This document shows, one piece after another, positions 1-9,222 of a DNA stretch of 64,000 nucleotides. Position 1 is the stretch's first letter. Every line of letters begins with the position of its first letter. Made by a program: the position numbers and the translations under genes. The DNA is from Paenibacillus sp. 598K (GTDB taxonomy: Bacteria; Bacillota; Bacilli; Paenibacillales; Paenibacillaceae): positions 223,461 to 287,460 of the forward strand of contig NZ_BFBX01000016.1 in NCBI RefSeq assembly GCF_003851045.1, given 5' to 3'. The notes below the pieces were generated by a model. It ran no database searches and was not told the origin of the DNA. It worked only from the letters and a program-made list of their open reading frames with translations.

Positions 1-36
1 TCGGAGTACGCAGACACGCCCTAGTATACCATAGTT

Positions 37-744
37 TCAACGCTTCCTCATAACGGCTGCAGCCTGTCTGTAGACCGCATCGAGCGTGCGCATGACCATC
101 TCGCAGCCCTGATCGAGATCAGCCAGCTGAGCCCGGATATCCTCGAGCGGGATGTCCTGGCCATAAGCGGCGCTGCTCTGCCGCAGATCGTCCTGCAGCT
201 CCGAGTTCATGTAATGAATCTCCGTGTTGCGTCGCTTTCGCAGCCGCGACATCGGCTCACGGTATCGCTCCTTGATCCGGGTCAGCTGCTCCGTCAGACG
301 AGGTTCGCTGCGCCGCTCCTGCATGACGCGCAGGACAGTAAAGTAAGAATAGTGCTTTTTGATATCTCCTGTTCCCAGCTTCAGCCATTCATTGAGGAAG
401 GTGCCGAGCTTGTCCAACAGCGCAAAGACGCGGATGAATGCATTTTTGTCGAAATAGATGTGCCGATAGTAATCCATCGTCTCCTCTGTGCTCATCCCGC
501 TCAAATAGCGGGAGGTCACGCGCTCGCCGTAACGCCGGGCGGCATATTGGCTCTGCTCCAGCTCATCGAGCGAGCCGAGCAGTCCAGCGGTCCAGATCTC
601 CAGCTTGCGGTAGAGATGCTGGTCAGCATCGCCCGTGGCGATGCGCTTCTGCAGCTGCGACAGATACAGCTCCATCTGAGTAATCGCTTCGAGCAGCAGA
701 CCGCCCGTGTGGCGCGGCTCCTCGCCAAATAAAAATCGCAGCAC
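37..744 (-). CDS. HEPN-domain protein (Cthe_2314-like)
   Basis: A 235-residue, helical, Arg/Glu-rich cytosolic protein without signal peptide or membrane segment. Near the C-terminus it has RNTEIH (residues 172-177), which fits the RX4-6H motif of HEPN domains, many of which are RNases or RNA-binding. The overall look matches the Cthe_2314-type HEPN proteins of Firmicutes. The start is GTG, 7-8 bases after a GGGGGAG ribosome binding site. It is last in a minus-strand run after ctaA, with no small antitoxin-like partner inside the window. RNase activity is inferred from the motif only, and the family assignment is from memory. Confidence 0.6.
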   Translation of the reverse strand: MLRFLFGEEPRHTGGLLLEAITQMELYLSQLQKRIATGDADQHLYRKLEIWTAGLLGSLDELEQSQYAARRYGERVTSRYLSGMSTEETMDYYRHIYFDKNAFIRVFALLDKLGTFLNEWLKLGTGDIKKHYSYFTVLRVMQERRSEPRLTEQLTRIKERYREPMSRLRKRRNTEIHYMNSELQDDLRQSSAAYGQDIPLEDIRAQLADLDQGCEMVMRTLDAVYRQAAAVMRKR

Positions 745-869
745 TTCTGCTCCCCCTCGTCGTCAATAGTGGCCTTTGATGCGCATGGTATAGGATACCC
801 TGCTCCAGCTTATACAAAACCGCCACGCCTGTGAAGGGTGACGGTTCGAGGGGAGCAGGCAACCCTGCC

Positions 870-1799
870 CTATCTGCGGCGCAGCTTCCAGGTGCGGATC
901 GCCAGCTCCGCCAGCAACGCAAACAAAATCGAGATGATGACGTTGTGCAGCAGACTGGTGAAGATATACACCTGATCATAGCCAAGCGTAGCGGTGACGA
1001 GCGCACCGCTCAGCACCTGAGTCAGCACTAGCCCGAAAGTCCAGGCGGCAGTGCGCTTGAGCCCGGCGTGCGCTGCTGGCTCCCTATAGATGCGATAGGC
1101 GAGCACGGCAATCAGCAGGAAGATGATCAGCGCCGCTACCCGGTGGACAAAGACGAGACCGGCAGCACCGCTCATCTCGGGGATCAGCTCGCCGTTGCAG
1201 AGTGGCCAGCCCGAGCAGCCGCCGGCTGATTTGGTATGGCGGATATAAGCGCCGATATAGACGACGATATAGATATAGCCGAAGATCGCCCAGGTAAGCT
1301 TGTACAACGATCGCGGCAGCTCTGCCCGATGATAGGCAACAGCGCTCCCCCGCTTCATCCGGTACGCCCAGATGACCAGCAGCATCGTGCTCGCGAAGGC
1401 CAGCAGCGAGAAGCCGAAGTGAAGCGCCATGACCGGCGGCGATTGCGGCCACTTGACGGCAGCTGCGCCGAGCAGCGCCTGCAGGATCGTGAAGAACAAG
1501 GCGCTCGAGGCATAGAAGACCGGCTCGCCTTCGCGACGATGCTTCGTCAGCGTGATGATAAAGACCGCCAGCACCAGGAAGCCAACGATCGCGCTGACGA
1601 CCCGATGAGAGTATTCCAGCATCGATTCCAGTGTATATGCAGGGATAAATTTGCCATGACATAATGGCCAATCATCACCGCAGCCCCGTCCTGAGTCTGT
1701 GTTGGTCACCAGCGCTCCGGCCAAGAGAACAATCAGCATGCCGATGCATGCGGCGATGATAAGCACGCGAAAGCGCTTTGATACCAAAACTATCACCAC
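870..1799 (-). CDS. ctaA: heme A synthase CtaA (COX15/CtaA)
   Basis: Integral membrane enzyme that oxidises the C8 methyl of heme O to the formyl of heme A for aa3-type cytochrome oxidase. The 309 residues form two similar halves with about eight membrane helices. The first half has the extracytoplasmic cysteine pair C40/C47 (CGDDWPLC), with H48, H65 and H127. The second half has C195/C201 (CSGWPLC), H219 and H285. These are the paired cysteines and axial histidines expected for Bacillus-type CtaA. The start is one of two adjacent GTG codons with a weak ribosome binding site. A TTG four codons further in is also possible. Its partner ctaB lies about 15 kb away instead of next door. Confidence 0.93.
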   Translation of the reverse strand: MVIVLVSKRFRVLIIAACIGMLIVLLAGALVTNTDSGRGCGDDWPLCHGKFIPAYTLESMLEYSHRVVSAIVGFLVLAVFIITLTKHRREGEPVFYASSALFFTILQALLGAAAVKWPQSPPVMALHFGFSLLAFASTMLLVIWAYRMKRGSAVAYHRAELPRSLYKLTWAIFGYIYIVVYIGAYIRHTKSAGGCSGWPLCNGELIPEMSGAAGLVFVHRVAALIIFLLIAVLAYRIYREPAAHAGLKRTAAWTFGLVLTQVLSGALVTATLGYDQVYIFTSLLHNVIISILFALLAELAIRTWKLRRR

Positions 1800-1890
1800 T
1801 TCTTGTCGAATTGAATCCTAAACTATTATAGCGATAAGCGCCGCCAAAAGCCATGTTGAAAATGTGACAATCCGCATTAAAGCAGCGAAG

Positions 1891-1929
1891 AAGGGCGTCC
1901 CCTGGTCACCTGGTGACCTGGAGTCGCCC
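1891..1929 (-). terminator. Hairpin downstream of the thioredoxin gene
   Basis: An almost perfect inverted repeat centred on GGTCACC/GGTGACC, extended by GGGCG/CGCCC arms, lies just past the stop of the thioredoxin gene. On the minus strand it is followed by a U-rich stretch (TTCTTCGCTGCTTT). It is probably a rho-independent terminator with a weak U tract. Confidence 0.55.
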
Positions 1930-1966
1930 CTCTGTCATGCCTTATCGATTGGCCTGTTCCCTAACC

Positions 1967-2311
1967 TTAGTTCGGCAGCGCTTCGGCAACCTGCAGCGCG
2001 CGGTCGACGAATTGCTCGATCTCCTCACGCGACTTGCGCAGCTTGTTGACGAAGCGGACGACCTCCTGCCCCTTGCGGAAGGCGATAAAGCTCGGGATGC
2101 CGAGGATATTGAGCTCGCTGCACAGCGCCTCCAGATCGTCCCGGTCCAGCTCTACGAAGTCGACCCGTCCCGCATAGTGCGCCTCGACCTCCGGCATGAA
2201 CGGTTCGATGTAATGGCAGTCCTTGCACCAGGTCGTCTTGAAGACGGCGACGGTCAGGCCCTCTTGGGCGATTTGCTCGCGGAATGCGGCCTCTGTATCA
2301 ATCTTTCGCAT
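1967..2311 (-). CDS. thioredoxin family protein
   Basis: A 114-residue single thioredoxin domain with the active site WCKDC (C29, C32) and the cis-proline loop GIPSF. It lacks a signal peptide, so it should be a cytosolic thiol-disulfide oxidoreductase. The CKDC centre differs from the classical CGPC of TrxA, so it is more likely a YtpP/YdbP-like accessory thioredoxin than the main one. A strong AGGAGG site precedes the ATG. The gene lies 26 bp downstream of the lipoprotein gene at 2338-3936 on the same strand and may be cotranscribed with it. Confidence 0.85.
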   Translation of the reverse strand: MRKIDTEAAFREQIAQEGLTVAVFKTTWCKDCHYIEPFMPEVEAHYAGRVDFVELDRDDLEALCSELNILGIPSFIAFRKGQEVVRFVNKLRKSREEIEQFVDRALQVAEALPN

Positions 2312-2337
2312 GTTCGCTTGCCTCCTGTTCGTTGTAA

Positions 2338-3936
2338 CTAAAATTCGCGTTCAAGGACCAGATACTTCTCGTCCTCGGCGAAGCTGAATTGGTCCCAGTA
2401 GACGGTGCCGCCGAGCGCAGTCATATATTGACGGGCAGGTACGTACAGCGTGCCGCCGATGACCGTCGCGGGGAACGACCACGTCTGATCCTCACCATTA
2501 ACCGTCACGCGGTTACTCCCCTTGCGGAATTTCAAGTATGCCCCGGTGGCTGGATCAAATACGTCATAGGTGCCGCTCTCCTCCAGATACGCCATCCGCG
2601 CTCCCAGCAGATTCGTCGTATCTCGCAGCGGGATGAGCGTCAGCCCCTCCGGCGTCAGGATCGGCGGATTCGCATCATAGCCCGGGTACAGCTCGACCGT
2701 CTGCACCGCCATTCCCATCTGGCGCATCAGATCGTTCATGAGCGAACCTTCCTCGAACTGCTTCACCAGCTCGTAGGATGGCATCTCGAACAGCGTCTCG
2801 AGCGACAGATCGTTGCGCGCCGTCTTCAGCGGCTCCGGCTTCACGGCGCCGTTCACATTCCATTGCTCGCCGCTCGTTCGGATGACGATGCCCTCGAACG
2901 GGAAGTCCGTTCCCCACTCGTCCTCCGCCGGGAACGAAGGCTTGAACACGAGCTCCGTCGCTGTCTTGCGGATGTCCAGCTTGCTGTCGACGTACAGCTC
3001 GGTCTTGAAGGTCGACTCCGGACCGAGCAGCTGCTCGATCGACTCCGGTTCTTCCTCCTGCGCCGTACGCAGCTCCGTCTGCAGCTCGCCAAGGAAGCCC
3101 AGTACATCCGCTACCGTTTCCTGGATCAGCTCCTCCTGGGACTGCTCCGTGTCCAGCTCCTCCGCGAACGGCGTGGCCAGACCTGCAGCCTCCCATACCT
3201 CCGCATCGTCGGCGAACAACGTCATGATCGCTGTCACCAGCTCAGTCAGACCATCCTCATCGGCGATCAGCGCATCGAGGTAAGCGTGGATAAGCGGCAG
3301 CACCTCGTCGCCGCCGATCTCGGCCTGGACGCGCATCGTCTGCAGCGTCTCGCCATTGACCTCGGCTTGTGCGGGAGCGACGGACAGCTTGGTTGGATTC
3401 GGGAGATTATCGATCGTATAATTGCCTATGTAATCCAACAGCTGTGTCCCGCGCTCCATCAAGGAAGCCTGTGTCTCTTCATCCAGCTCCTCCAGCTCGC
3501 TGCTCTCGGACAGCTCTAGCTCGGCTAGGTCAAAGTAAAACGCCCGCTTCGAGCCCTCCAGTTGGAGCCGCGCACGATCGCCAGCAGAGACCAGATCAAA
3601 CGTCATGCTCTTGTCGCCCATCGACAGCTCGCCCTTCACGGACAGATTGTCCGAATCCTGCATGCGGATGTCCGAGAACTCCAGCTTCATCTGGCTGAGC
3701 AGCTCGGCCATCGCCGCTTCGTCCTCACCCATCTGCTCCAGTGCCGCTTCGCGGAACAGCAGCTGCACCTCGATCTGCTGCTTGCCCTCCATCGACGTTA
3801 CCTTCATCGTCTGCTTGAGTACGGCATTCAGTTCCAGTCCGCCTACCGCCTGGCAGCCAGCGACGATGACCAGGATCGCCGATAGACATAACGCAGTCCA
3901 GGTTCGCTTGCTCCAGCTCTTCCTTGTTCTCCCCAT
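2338..3936 (-). CDS. lipoprotein with C-terminal copper-amine-oxidase-like domain
   Basis: A 532-residue exported protein. The N-terminus is basic, followed by a hydrophobic segment and a lipobox ending VAGC (Cys about residue 28), so the mature protein should be lipid-anchored on the outer face of the membrane. The middle is Glu/Leu-rich with no motif I recognise. The C-terminal roughly 90 residues (VTVNGE, then LYVPARQYMTALGG, then VYWD) match the copper amine oxidase N-terminal-like domain (Pfam Cu_amine_oxidN1). That domain is common in Paenibacillus surface proteins and is non-catalytic there. A strong AAAGGAGG site precedes the ATG. Function is unknown; a wall- or stress-related role is inference. 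Confidence 0.75.
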   Translation of the reverse strand: MGRTRKSWSKRTWTALCLSAILVIVAGCQAVGGLELNAVLKQTMKVTSMEGKQQIEVQLLFREAALEQMGEDEAAMAELLSQMKLEFSDIRMQDSDNLSVKGELSMGDKSMTFDLVSAGDRARLQLEGSKRAFYFDLAELELSESSELEELDEETQASLMERGTQLLDYIGNYTIDNLPNPTKLSVAPAQAEVNGETLQTMRVQAEIGGDEVLPLIHAYLDALIADEDGLTELVTAIMTLFADDAEVWEAAGLATPFAEELDTEQSQEELIQETVADVLGFLGELQTELRTAQEEEPESIEQLLGPESTFKTELYVDSKLDIRKTATELVFKPSFPAEDEWGTDFPFEGIVIRTSGEQWNVNGAVKPEPLKTARNDLSLETLFEMPSYELVKQFEEGSLMNDLMRQMGMAVQTVELYPGYDANPPILTPEGLTLIPLRDTTNLLGARMAYLEESGTYDVFDPATGAYLKFRKGSNRVTVNGEDQTWSFPATVIGGTLYVPARQYMTALGGTVYWDQFSFAEDEKYLVLEREF

Positions 3937-4179
3937 CCTCTTCCTCCTTTGGGCGTTTGCCTGTTTTGGGATCCTCGTAACACAGAATGAAATAATGGTT
4001 GTGCTGTCATTTTACCACGGCACGGGGCGCCAATGAAAGGACGAACCGCGTACCGACAGCCAATCTGCCCCGCCACTGTCTTTACAAGGCCTATACACGG
4101 CCTTTTCAGCCCCGTCCTGCGCTTGTCTAGGCGCGGCCTTCATGCCGCTTGCACACAACCATGGTGGTACAGCCAAAGC

Positions 4180-5829
4180 TCAGCGGCCGCTTGCCCCCCG
4201 CACGCGAGCGGGCACGAGCCGCAGCAACCGGCCGAACACCTTGCGCAGCGGGCCAGGGAAGCTCTCGACATCACTCTCCCTGACGACACGCAGGACGATC
4301 AGGAGCAGCAGATAGAGCCCCATCATAGCGAGTCCGGCTACCGCTGCCGTCGTCAGATAGGCCAGACGGTCCGGCCATCCGCGCAGCAGCTCGCGCCCGG
4401 CCCAATCGAGGCCGTAGCCTGCCACCCCGGTGAACGCGATGACCGCGAGATAGGGCAGCCAGCGGCTGCCGAGCACCTGGAGCTTGACGACGCCTCTGAT
4501 CGTGCGCAGATTAAGCATGCCGATCACGATGAAGCAGAGCGTCGAAGCAAGGATCAGCCCATAGACGCCGAGCAGCGGCGCGAGCGCGATGCTGCCGACG
4601 ACCTTGACCGCGATGCCGAGCAGCGTATGCTTCATCGGCGCCCTCGCATTGCCCATGCCGAACAAGGTCGAGTTGCTCGTCATCATCGTAATCTGGAAGA
4701 TCGTACCCGCCGTCAACGCGGCGACGATGCCGCCGCCGCTTGCATTCTCGAAGATCGTGCCGGTGACCGAAGTCGCCGCCGCAGTCAGCGCCAGCGCTGC
4801 CGGCACGCCGGTGAACAGGACGATCCGCATGACGAGCGAGGTCTGGCGCTGCACCTCCTGCAGATTGCCCACCGCATAAGCCGAGGAGATGACCGGGATG
4901 ATCGACGTGCTGAGAGCGATCGCCAGGATCGGCGGGATGCCGGCCAGCGCCTGCGCCTTGATCGTCAGTGCCTTGAGCGCGGCATCGGCTGCCTCCGCCG
5001 TGTAGTAGCCGCCGGTGAGCGGGATGAATAAAAAGGAATCCAGCGTATAGATGAGCTGAACGACCATCGCGGTCAGAACGATCGGGATCGACATCCGGAA
5101 CATCTCGCGATAGATGGCCCGGTACTTCAGCGAACGCTGCGGCGTCGACGGCTTGGCGGCGCGCGCGCCGGCCTCGGCAGCATCCTGACGCTTCAGCTTG
5201 TAGCCGTACCACAGCATGACGGCAAAGGCGCCGACGCTGCCGAAGACGCTGCCGAAGGTAGCGGCGGCGGCGATCCATTCCTGATCGTAGCCAAACGAGA
5301 CGAGGATAAGCGCCAGACCGACGCCTGTGACGACGCGCAGGATCTGCTCGATAATCTGCGAGATACCGCCAGCGGTCATCATCTGTCTCCCCTGGAAATA
5401 CCCGCGCATCATCGCGATCACCGGGAACAGCAGCAGCGCCGGCGCGATCGCCTGGACTGCCAGCGTCGCGCCGGGGTTCTGGGCGAATCGCTCCATGACG
5501 AACGGCGCGGCCGCGAACAGACCGAGCGACATGACGAGCCCCGCGCCGATCCCGAACGCCAGCGCCGCCCGGTAGATCTGCTTGGCCTCGTCCACCCGGC
5601 CTTGGGCATAGCGCTCCGACACCATCTTGCTAATCGTGCTCGGCAGACCGGCTGTCGCGATCGCCAGCAGCAGCAGATACGTATTGTTGGCTTGTCCGAA
5701 GTAACCGCCGCCGGCATCGTCAAAAATAAAATCGAACGGTATCCGCTGGAACAGCCCGAGAAACCGGGCCACGAGCGCTGCGGCCGCCAGCACAATCGTG
5801 CCTTTGATCAATGAATCCTTCTTTAACAT
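4180..5829 (-). CDS. polysaccharide/lipid II flippase family protein (MurJ/SpoVB/YtgP-like)
   Basis: A 549-residue multi-spanning protein (about 14 predicted helices) of the MOP/MVF exporter superfamily. The N-terminal segment has the arrangement typical of the SpoVB/YtgP/MurJ group: an invariant-looking Arg in the first helix (ARFLGLFQRIPF), followed by the GQANNTYLLLLAIATAGLPSTISKMVSER region (split here for reading). B. subtilis YtgP can supply lipid II flippase activity, and SpoVB is needed for spore cortex synthesis. I cannot tell which subgroup this belongs to. The likely role is flipping lipid-linked wall precursors. It is followed downstream by a lipoprotein gene and preceded by DUF456 and HAD genes on the same strand. 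A GGGAG site lies about 10 bases before the ATG. Confidence 0.8.
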   Translation of the reverse strand: MLKKDSLIKGTIVLAAAALVARFLGLFQRIPFDFIFDDAGGGYFGQANNTYLLLLAIATAGLPSTISKMVSERYAQGRVDEAKQIYRAALAFGIGAGLVMSLGLFAAAPFVMERFAQNPGATLAVQAIAPALLLFPVIAMMRGYFQGRQMMTAGGISQIIEQILRVVTGVGLALILVSFGYDQEWIAAAATFGSVFGSVGAFAVMLWYGYKLKRQDAAEAGARAAKPSTPQRSLKYRAIYREMFRMSIPIVLTAMVVQLIYTLDSFLFIPLTGGYYTAEAADAALKALTIKAQALAGIPPILAIALSTSIIPVISSAYAVGNLQEVQRQTSLVMRIVLFTGVPAALALTAAATSVTGTIFENASGGGIVAALTAGTIFQITMMTSNSTLFGMGNARAPMKHTLLGIAVKVVGSIALAPLLGVYGLILASTLCFIVIGMLNLRTIRGVVKLQVLGSRWLPYLAVIAFTGVAGYGLDWAGRELLRGWPDRLAYLTTAAVAGLAMMGLYLLLLIVLRVVRESDVESFPGPLRKVFGRLLRLVPARVRGASGR

Positions 5830-5855
5830 AGCTGTTTGACTCCCGCTTTCTTATC

Positions 5856-6338
5856 TCAGATCACCAACCAAATAATAAACAGCGCAATCATGACCGTCTG
5901 CAGCAAAATCTTGACGACCGTGCTAGTGAACAGGCCAACAACCGAGCCGAAGCCGACGCGCAACGAATGGTCAAATGTGGCCCGGACCATTAACTCGCCG
6001 ATCACCGCTCCGATGAAAGGACCAAGCAGCAGGCCGATCCCCGGAATAACGAACGGCCCGATCAGCACGCCGATCGTACTGCCGATCACCGAGGCCCGCG
6101 AACCGCCGAACCGTTTGACGCCCCAGGCATTAACCGCATAATCGGCGATGAACAGCGCCACCACGATCAACGTCTGCAGCGCCCAGAACACCCAGTTGAA
6201 CGGCTCGAAGCTGACCATCAAGCCGTAGACGAAAAAAGCGCCGTAAATAGCCAGCGCCCCGGGCAGGATCGGGAATATCGCTCCCGCCATGCCGACGACA
6301 AATAATAGGATGACCAACACCCATGCGACGATCTCCAC
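5856..6338 (-). CDS. DUF456 domain membrane protein
   Basis: A 160-residue protein with about four hydrophobic segments and the Gly/Pro-rich loop FPILPGALAIYGAFFVYGL characteristic of DUF456. A second glycine-rich stretch (GLLLGPFIGAVIGELM) follows near residue 110. Function is unknown for the family. The start is GTG, well spaced after GGAGGTC. It lies 32 bp downstream of the HAD phosphatase and 26 bp upstream of the flippase gene, so all three may form one transcript. Confidence 0.8.
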   Translation of the reverse strand: MEIVAWVLVILLFVVGMAGAIFPILPGALAIYGAFFVYGLMVSFEPFNWVFWALQTLIVVALFIADYAVNAWGVKRFGGSRASVIGSTIGVLIGPFVIPGIGLLLGPFIGAVIGELMVRATFDHSLRVGFGSVVGLFTSTVVKILLQTVMIALFIIWLVI

Positions 6339-6370
6339 GATATGACCTCCGATACCAGACTACAAAACCG

Positions 6371-7135
6371 TTACTCCGCGCGACTGTCGCCGAAGATGTA
6401 CGTCTCGATGACGCGTGCGATCGCATGCTCATTGTTGGAGACAGTCACCGCATCCGCTGCGGCCTTGATCGTCTCCTGTGCATTGCCCATCGCGATGCCA
6501 AGCCCAACCTCGCGGATGACGGCCAGATCGTTCAGGCTGTCGCCGACAGCGATCACCTCCGACATCTCGATGCCGAGCATCCCGCACACCTCGCGGACGC
6601 CGTTCGCCTTCGAGACACCCTCGGGATTGATCTCCAGATTAGTCTCCGACGAGTTGGTGATCTCCAGCCCGCCCCAGCGCTCGACCTCGCGGCGGATCGC
6701 CGCCCGCGCCTCGTCGTCCGGCGTATCGAAGCCGAACTTCAGCCAATGCTTGTCTTCGATCGTCTCGCCCGGCGCCAGCCAGCGCTCGGCATTGTAGATA
6801 TCCTCGACGGCATAGGCCCAGTACCAGGCATCATGCGTCTGAGCCAGCTCGCGCAGCCTGCCGACGATGCTCTCGGCCAGGTAGGTTCGTCTGTACAGCA
6901 CATGCGGGCGATGCCAGATCTCGCCGCCGTTGATCGTCACCATCGGCGTCGTCAGCTCGAGCTGCTCGGCATACGGCAGCGCGCTTCGGAAGCCTCTTCC
7001 CGTGGAGAAGATGACCGTGACGCCAGCATCCAGCGCCTTGCGTATCCATTTGGCATTCTCCTCGCTGATCTCGCTTCGATCATTGAGCAGCGTACCGTCC
7101 ATGTCCAATGCTAACAGTTTGTACTTGTGATTCAT
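6371..7135 (-). CDS. Cof-type HAD-IIB phosphatase
   Basis: A 254-residue haloacid dehalogenase hydrolase of the Cof/YwpJ/YkrA class, likely acting on sugar phosphates or other phosphometabolites in the cytosol. Motif I is LDMDGTLL near the N-terminus (nucleophile and acid/base Asp), motif II is FSTGR, and motif IV is GDSLNDL (Mg2+ binding). The IIB cap lies between motifs II and IV. I place the start at the ATG preceded by AAGGAGG with 6-base spacing. An upstream in-frame start seven codons earlier has no such site. The substrate cannot be told from sequence. Confidence 0.88.
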   Translation of the reverse strand: MNHKYKLLALDMDGTLLNDRSEISEENAKWIRKALDAGVTVIFSTGRGFRSALPYAEQLELTTPMVTINGGEIWHRPHVLYRRTYLAESIVGRLRELAQTHDAWYWAYAVEDIYNAERWLAPGETIEDKHWLKFGFDTPDDEARAAIRREVERWGGLEITNSSETNLEINPEGVSKANGVREVCGMLGIEMSEVIAVGDSLNDLAVIREVGLGIAMGNAQETIKAAADAVTVSNNEHAIARVIETYIFGDSRAE

Positions 7136-7261
7136 CAGGCGCCTCCTTAACAACACAATAGCCTAAGTTTATCACATTCCGCCTCTTTTCCATATAGCGG
7201 ACGGCCCGAGCGGCGCTTAACCCAAAGGCCGGACATCGTCATTGCCGCACCCCCGACCAAA

Positions 7262-7297
7262 CGACGGAGGCGAGGAGCTTGATCGCTCCCCGCCTCC
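7262..7297 (-). terminator. Possible terminator after the metal ABC operon
   Basis: An inverted repeat GGAGGCG(A)GGAGC ... GCTCC(C)CGCCTCC lies about 40 bp past the stop of the binding-protein gene. On the minus strand it is followed by only a short T run (GTCGTTTGG), so it is a strong hairpin with a weak U tract. Confidence 0.5.
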
Positions 7298-7335
7298 AGT
7301 GTCCGTCACCTTTACATTAATCCCTCGGAACGCCG

Positions 7336-8316
7336 TTACTTCAACCCTTCGACGATCGTCTCGATATTATGACGCATCATGCCCACGTACGTATCGCCCG
7401 CTTCGCCCGGCTTGCCGAGCGAGTCGGTGTACACCTCGCCGACGATCGGCACCCCCGAATCGCGCGACACCGACTCCATGCTGCGCGGATCGACGCTCGT
7501 CTCGACGAACAGCCCTTTGACCTCACGCGACTTGATCTGATCGACGATGCGCTGCACCTGGGACGGCGTGCCCTGGCTCTCTGAGTTGATCTCCCAGATA
7601 TAGCCCGCCTCGATGCCGTAAGCGTCGCTGAAGTACTTGAACGCCCCTTCGCTCGTCACCAGGAAGCGCTGGTTCTCCGGAATTTCCCGGAATGTCTCCA
7701 CAGCCTTGTCATGCAGCTGCTGCAGCTCGGCGACATACCTCTCCGTATTCGCCGCATAGTCTGCGCTGTTGTCAGGGTCCAGCTCGCTGAGCGCAGCCTG
7801 TGCGTTCTCGGCATAGCGGATGCCGTTGCGCAGATCGAGCCACGCGTGCGGGTCGCTCTCCCCTTCATTGCCAGCCTCGGTCAGGTACTTGACCTCCACG
7901 CCTTCGCTGATCAGGTACACCGGCGCATCATCGCTGTCCTTGCCTGCCGTCTCCAGCAGCTTCTCGAACCAGGAGTTGCCGGCTTCGAGGTTCATCCCAT
8001 TGTAGAACACCGCATCTGCGTCCGCAGTGTTCGTCACATCGGCCGGACGCGGGTCGAACTCATGCGGATTGGAGCCGACCGGCGCCAGCGAGATCACCTC
8101 GACATGGTCGCCGCCCACCTGCTTGACGATATCGTAGACGATCGAATAGGTCGTTACGACCTTCAGCTTGCCCTCTCCCTCTGGCTGGTTTGTTCCCCCG
8201 CCTTCCGAGCCGGTCGCTGCCGGACCATTGTTGGCGCAGCCGGCCAACAACAGCGCCGTCAGCAGTCCGGCCCATAGGAGGCCCCCTCTTTTTTTCGTAT
8301 GCGTGCGTTGCTTCAT
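7336..8316 (-). CDS. mntA: manganese-type metal ABC transporter substrate-binding lipoprotein
   Basis: A 326-residue cluster A-I (TroA/PsaA) binding protein. The signal sequence ends in the lipobox LLLAGC, so it is anchored outside the membrane. The expected metal ligands are visible: His in SNPHEFDP, His in SDPHAWLD, Glu in TSEGAFKYFS, and Asp in VYTDSLG, giving a His-His-Glu-Asp set. The segments SEGAFKYF and YIWEINSESQGTP closely resemble pneumococcal PsaA, a Mn-binding protein. The His-rich loop typical of ZnuA is absent. Together with an MntR-like box in the leader, manganese is the best guess. The gene is last of three (ATPase, permease, binding protein). Zinc or iron cannot be excluded. 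Confidence 0.87.
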   Translation of the reverse strand: MKQRTHTKKRGGLLWAGLLTALLLAGCANNGPAATGSEGGGTNQPEGEGKLKVVTTYSIVYDIVKQVGGDHVEVISLAPVGSNPHEFDPRPADVTNTADADAVFYNGMNLEAGNSWFEKLLETAGKDSDDAPVYLISEGVEVKYLTEAGNEGESDPHAWLDLRNGIRYAENAQAALSELDPDNSADYAANTERYVAELQQLHDKAVETFREIPENQRFLVTSEGAFKYFSDAYGIEAGYIWEINSESQGTPSQVQRIVDQIKSREVKGLFVETSVDPRSMESVSRDSGVPIVGEVYTDSLGKPGEAGDTYVGMMRHNIETIVEGLK

Positions 8317-8346
8317 CTTTTCCTCGCTCCTTGTCTTGAGTAGATA

Positions 8347-9222
8347 TTATTGGCCAAGCGCCTGTCCTCTCACCCGTTCCCGCTGCCGCCGCTTGCGCAG
8401 CGACTTCATGAGCACCCCCTGCTTCGGCGAGAGCACGAAGACGGCGAAGAACATCGCGGTCGAGGCGACGACGATCGTCGCGCCGGAGGCCAGATTGTAG
8501 ACGTAGCTGAAGTACAGTCCGGCTACCGCCGCCAGCGTACCGAACAGCGCCGATAGGTAGAGCATGACCCATAGCCGATCCGTCAGCAGGTAGGCCGTCG
8601 CCGCCGGGGTGATCAGCATCGCGACGACGAGGATGATCCCTACCGTCTGTAGAGATGCGACCGTCACCATCGTCAGCAGCGTCATCAGCAAGTAATGGAT
8701 CAGCTTGACTGGCAACCCGTACGCCGCCGACATCGTCGCGTCGAACGTGCTGATGAGCAGCTCCTTGTAGAACAGCACGATAGCGCCGACGACGATCACC
8801 CCGATGGCGAGCGTAAACCACATCTCGGACGGACGGACCGCCAGCACATTGCCGAAGAGGATATGGTACAGGTCGGTGCTGCTCTTCATCATCGTGATCA
8901 GGATAATGCCGATCGCGAAAGCAAAGGTGAACAGGATGCCGATCGAGACGTCATGCTTGATGCGGCTGTTCTGACTGACGAAGCCGATGCCGACCGCAGT
9001 CAGCACCCCGGTAATAACGGCGCCGATGAAGAAGTTGATGCCGAGCATATAGGAGAGCGCGACGCCTGGCAGCACCGCATGCGAGATCGCATCGCCCATC
9101 AGCGCCATCCCCCGCAGGATGATAAAGCAGCCGATAACGCCGCAGATGATGCCGACCATGACTGCTGTTATAAGCGCCTTCTGCATGAAGCCGTAGTTCA
9201 ATAACGCCTGGATAAATTCCAT
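8347..9222 (-). CDS. mntC: metal ABC transporter permease
   Basis: A 291-residue ABC-3 family permease with about eight membrane helices that forms the metal channel with the ATPase encoded just upstream. Family features include the GDAISHAVLPGVALSYMLG segment near residue 42, containing the conserved His, and the AATAYLLTDRL region. The C-terminus is short, basic and cytoplasmic. The ATG overlaps the stop of the ATPase gene in a TGATG arrangement, which implies translational coupling. The binding-protein gene follows 30 bp later. Confidence 0.9.
   Translation of the reverse strand: MEFIQALLNYGFMQKALITAVMVGIICGVIGCFIILRGMALMGDAISHAVLPGVALSYMLGINFFIGAVITGVLTAVGIGFVSQNSRIKHDVSIGILFTFAFAIGIILITMMKSSTDLYHILFGNVLAVRPSEMWFTLAIGVIVVGAIVLFYKELLISTFDATMSAAYGLPVKLIHYLLMTLLTMVTVASLQTVGIILVVAMLITPAATAYLLTDRLWVMLYLSALFGTLAAVAGLYFSYVYNLASGATIVVASTAMFFAVFVLSPKQGVLMKSLRKRRQRERVRGQALGQ

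Noticed and set aside
37-744. HEPN/MNT toxin-antitoxin pair
   Set aside because: Only the HEPN-like gene is present. No MNT nucleotidyltransferase or other partner lies within reach inside the window.
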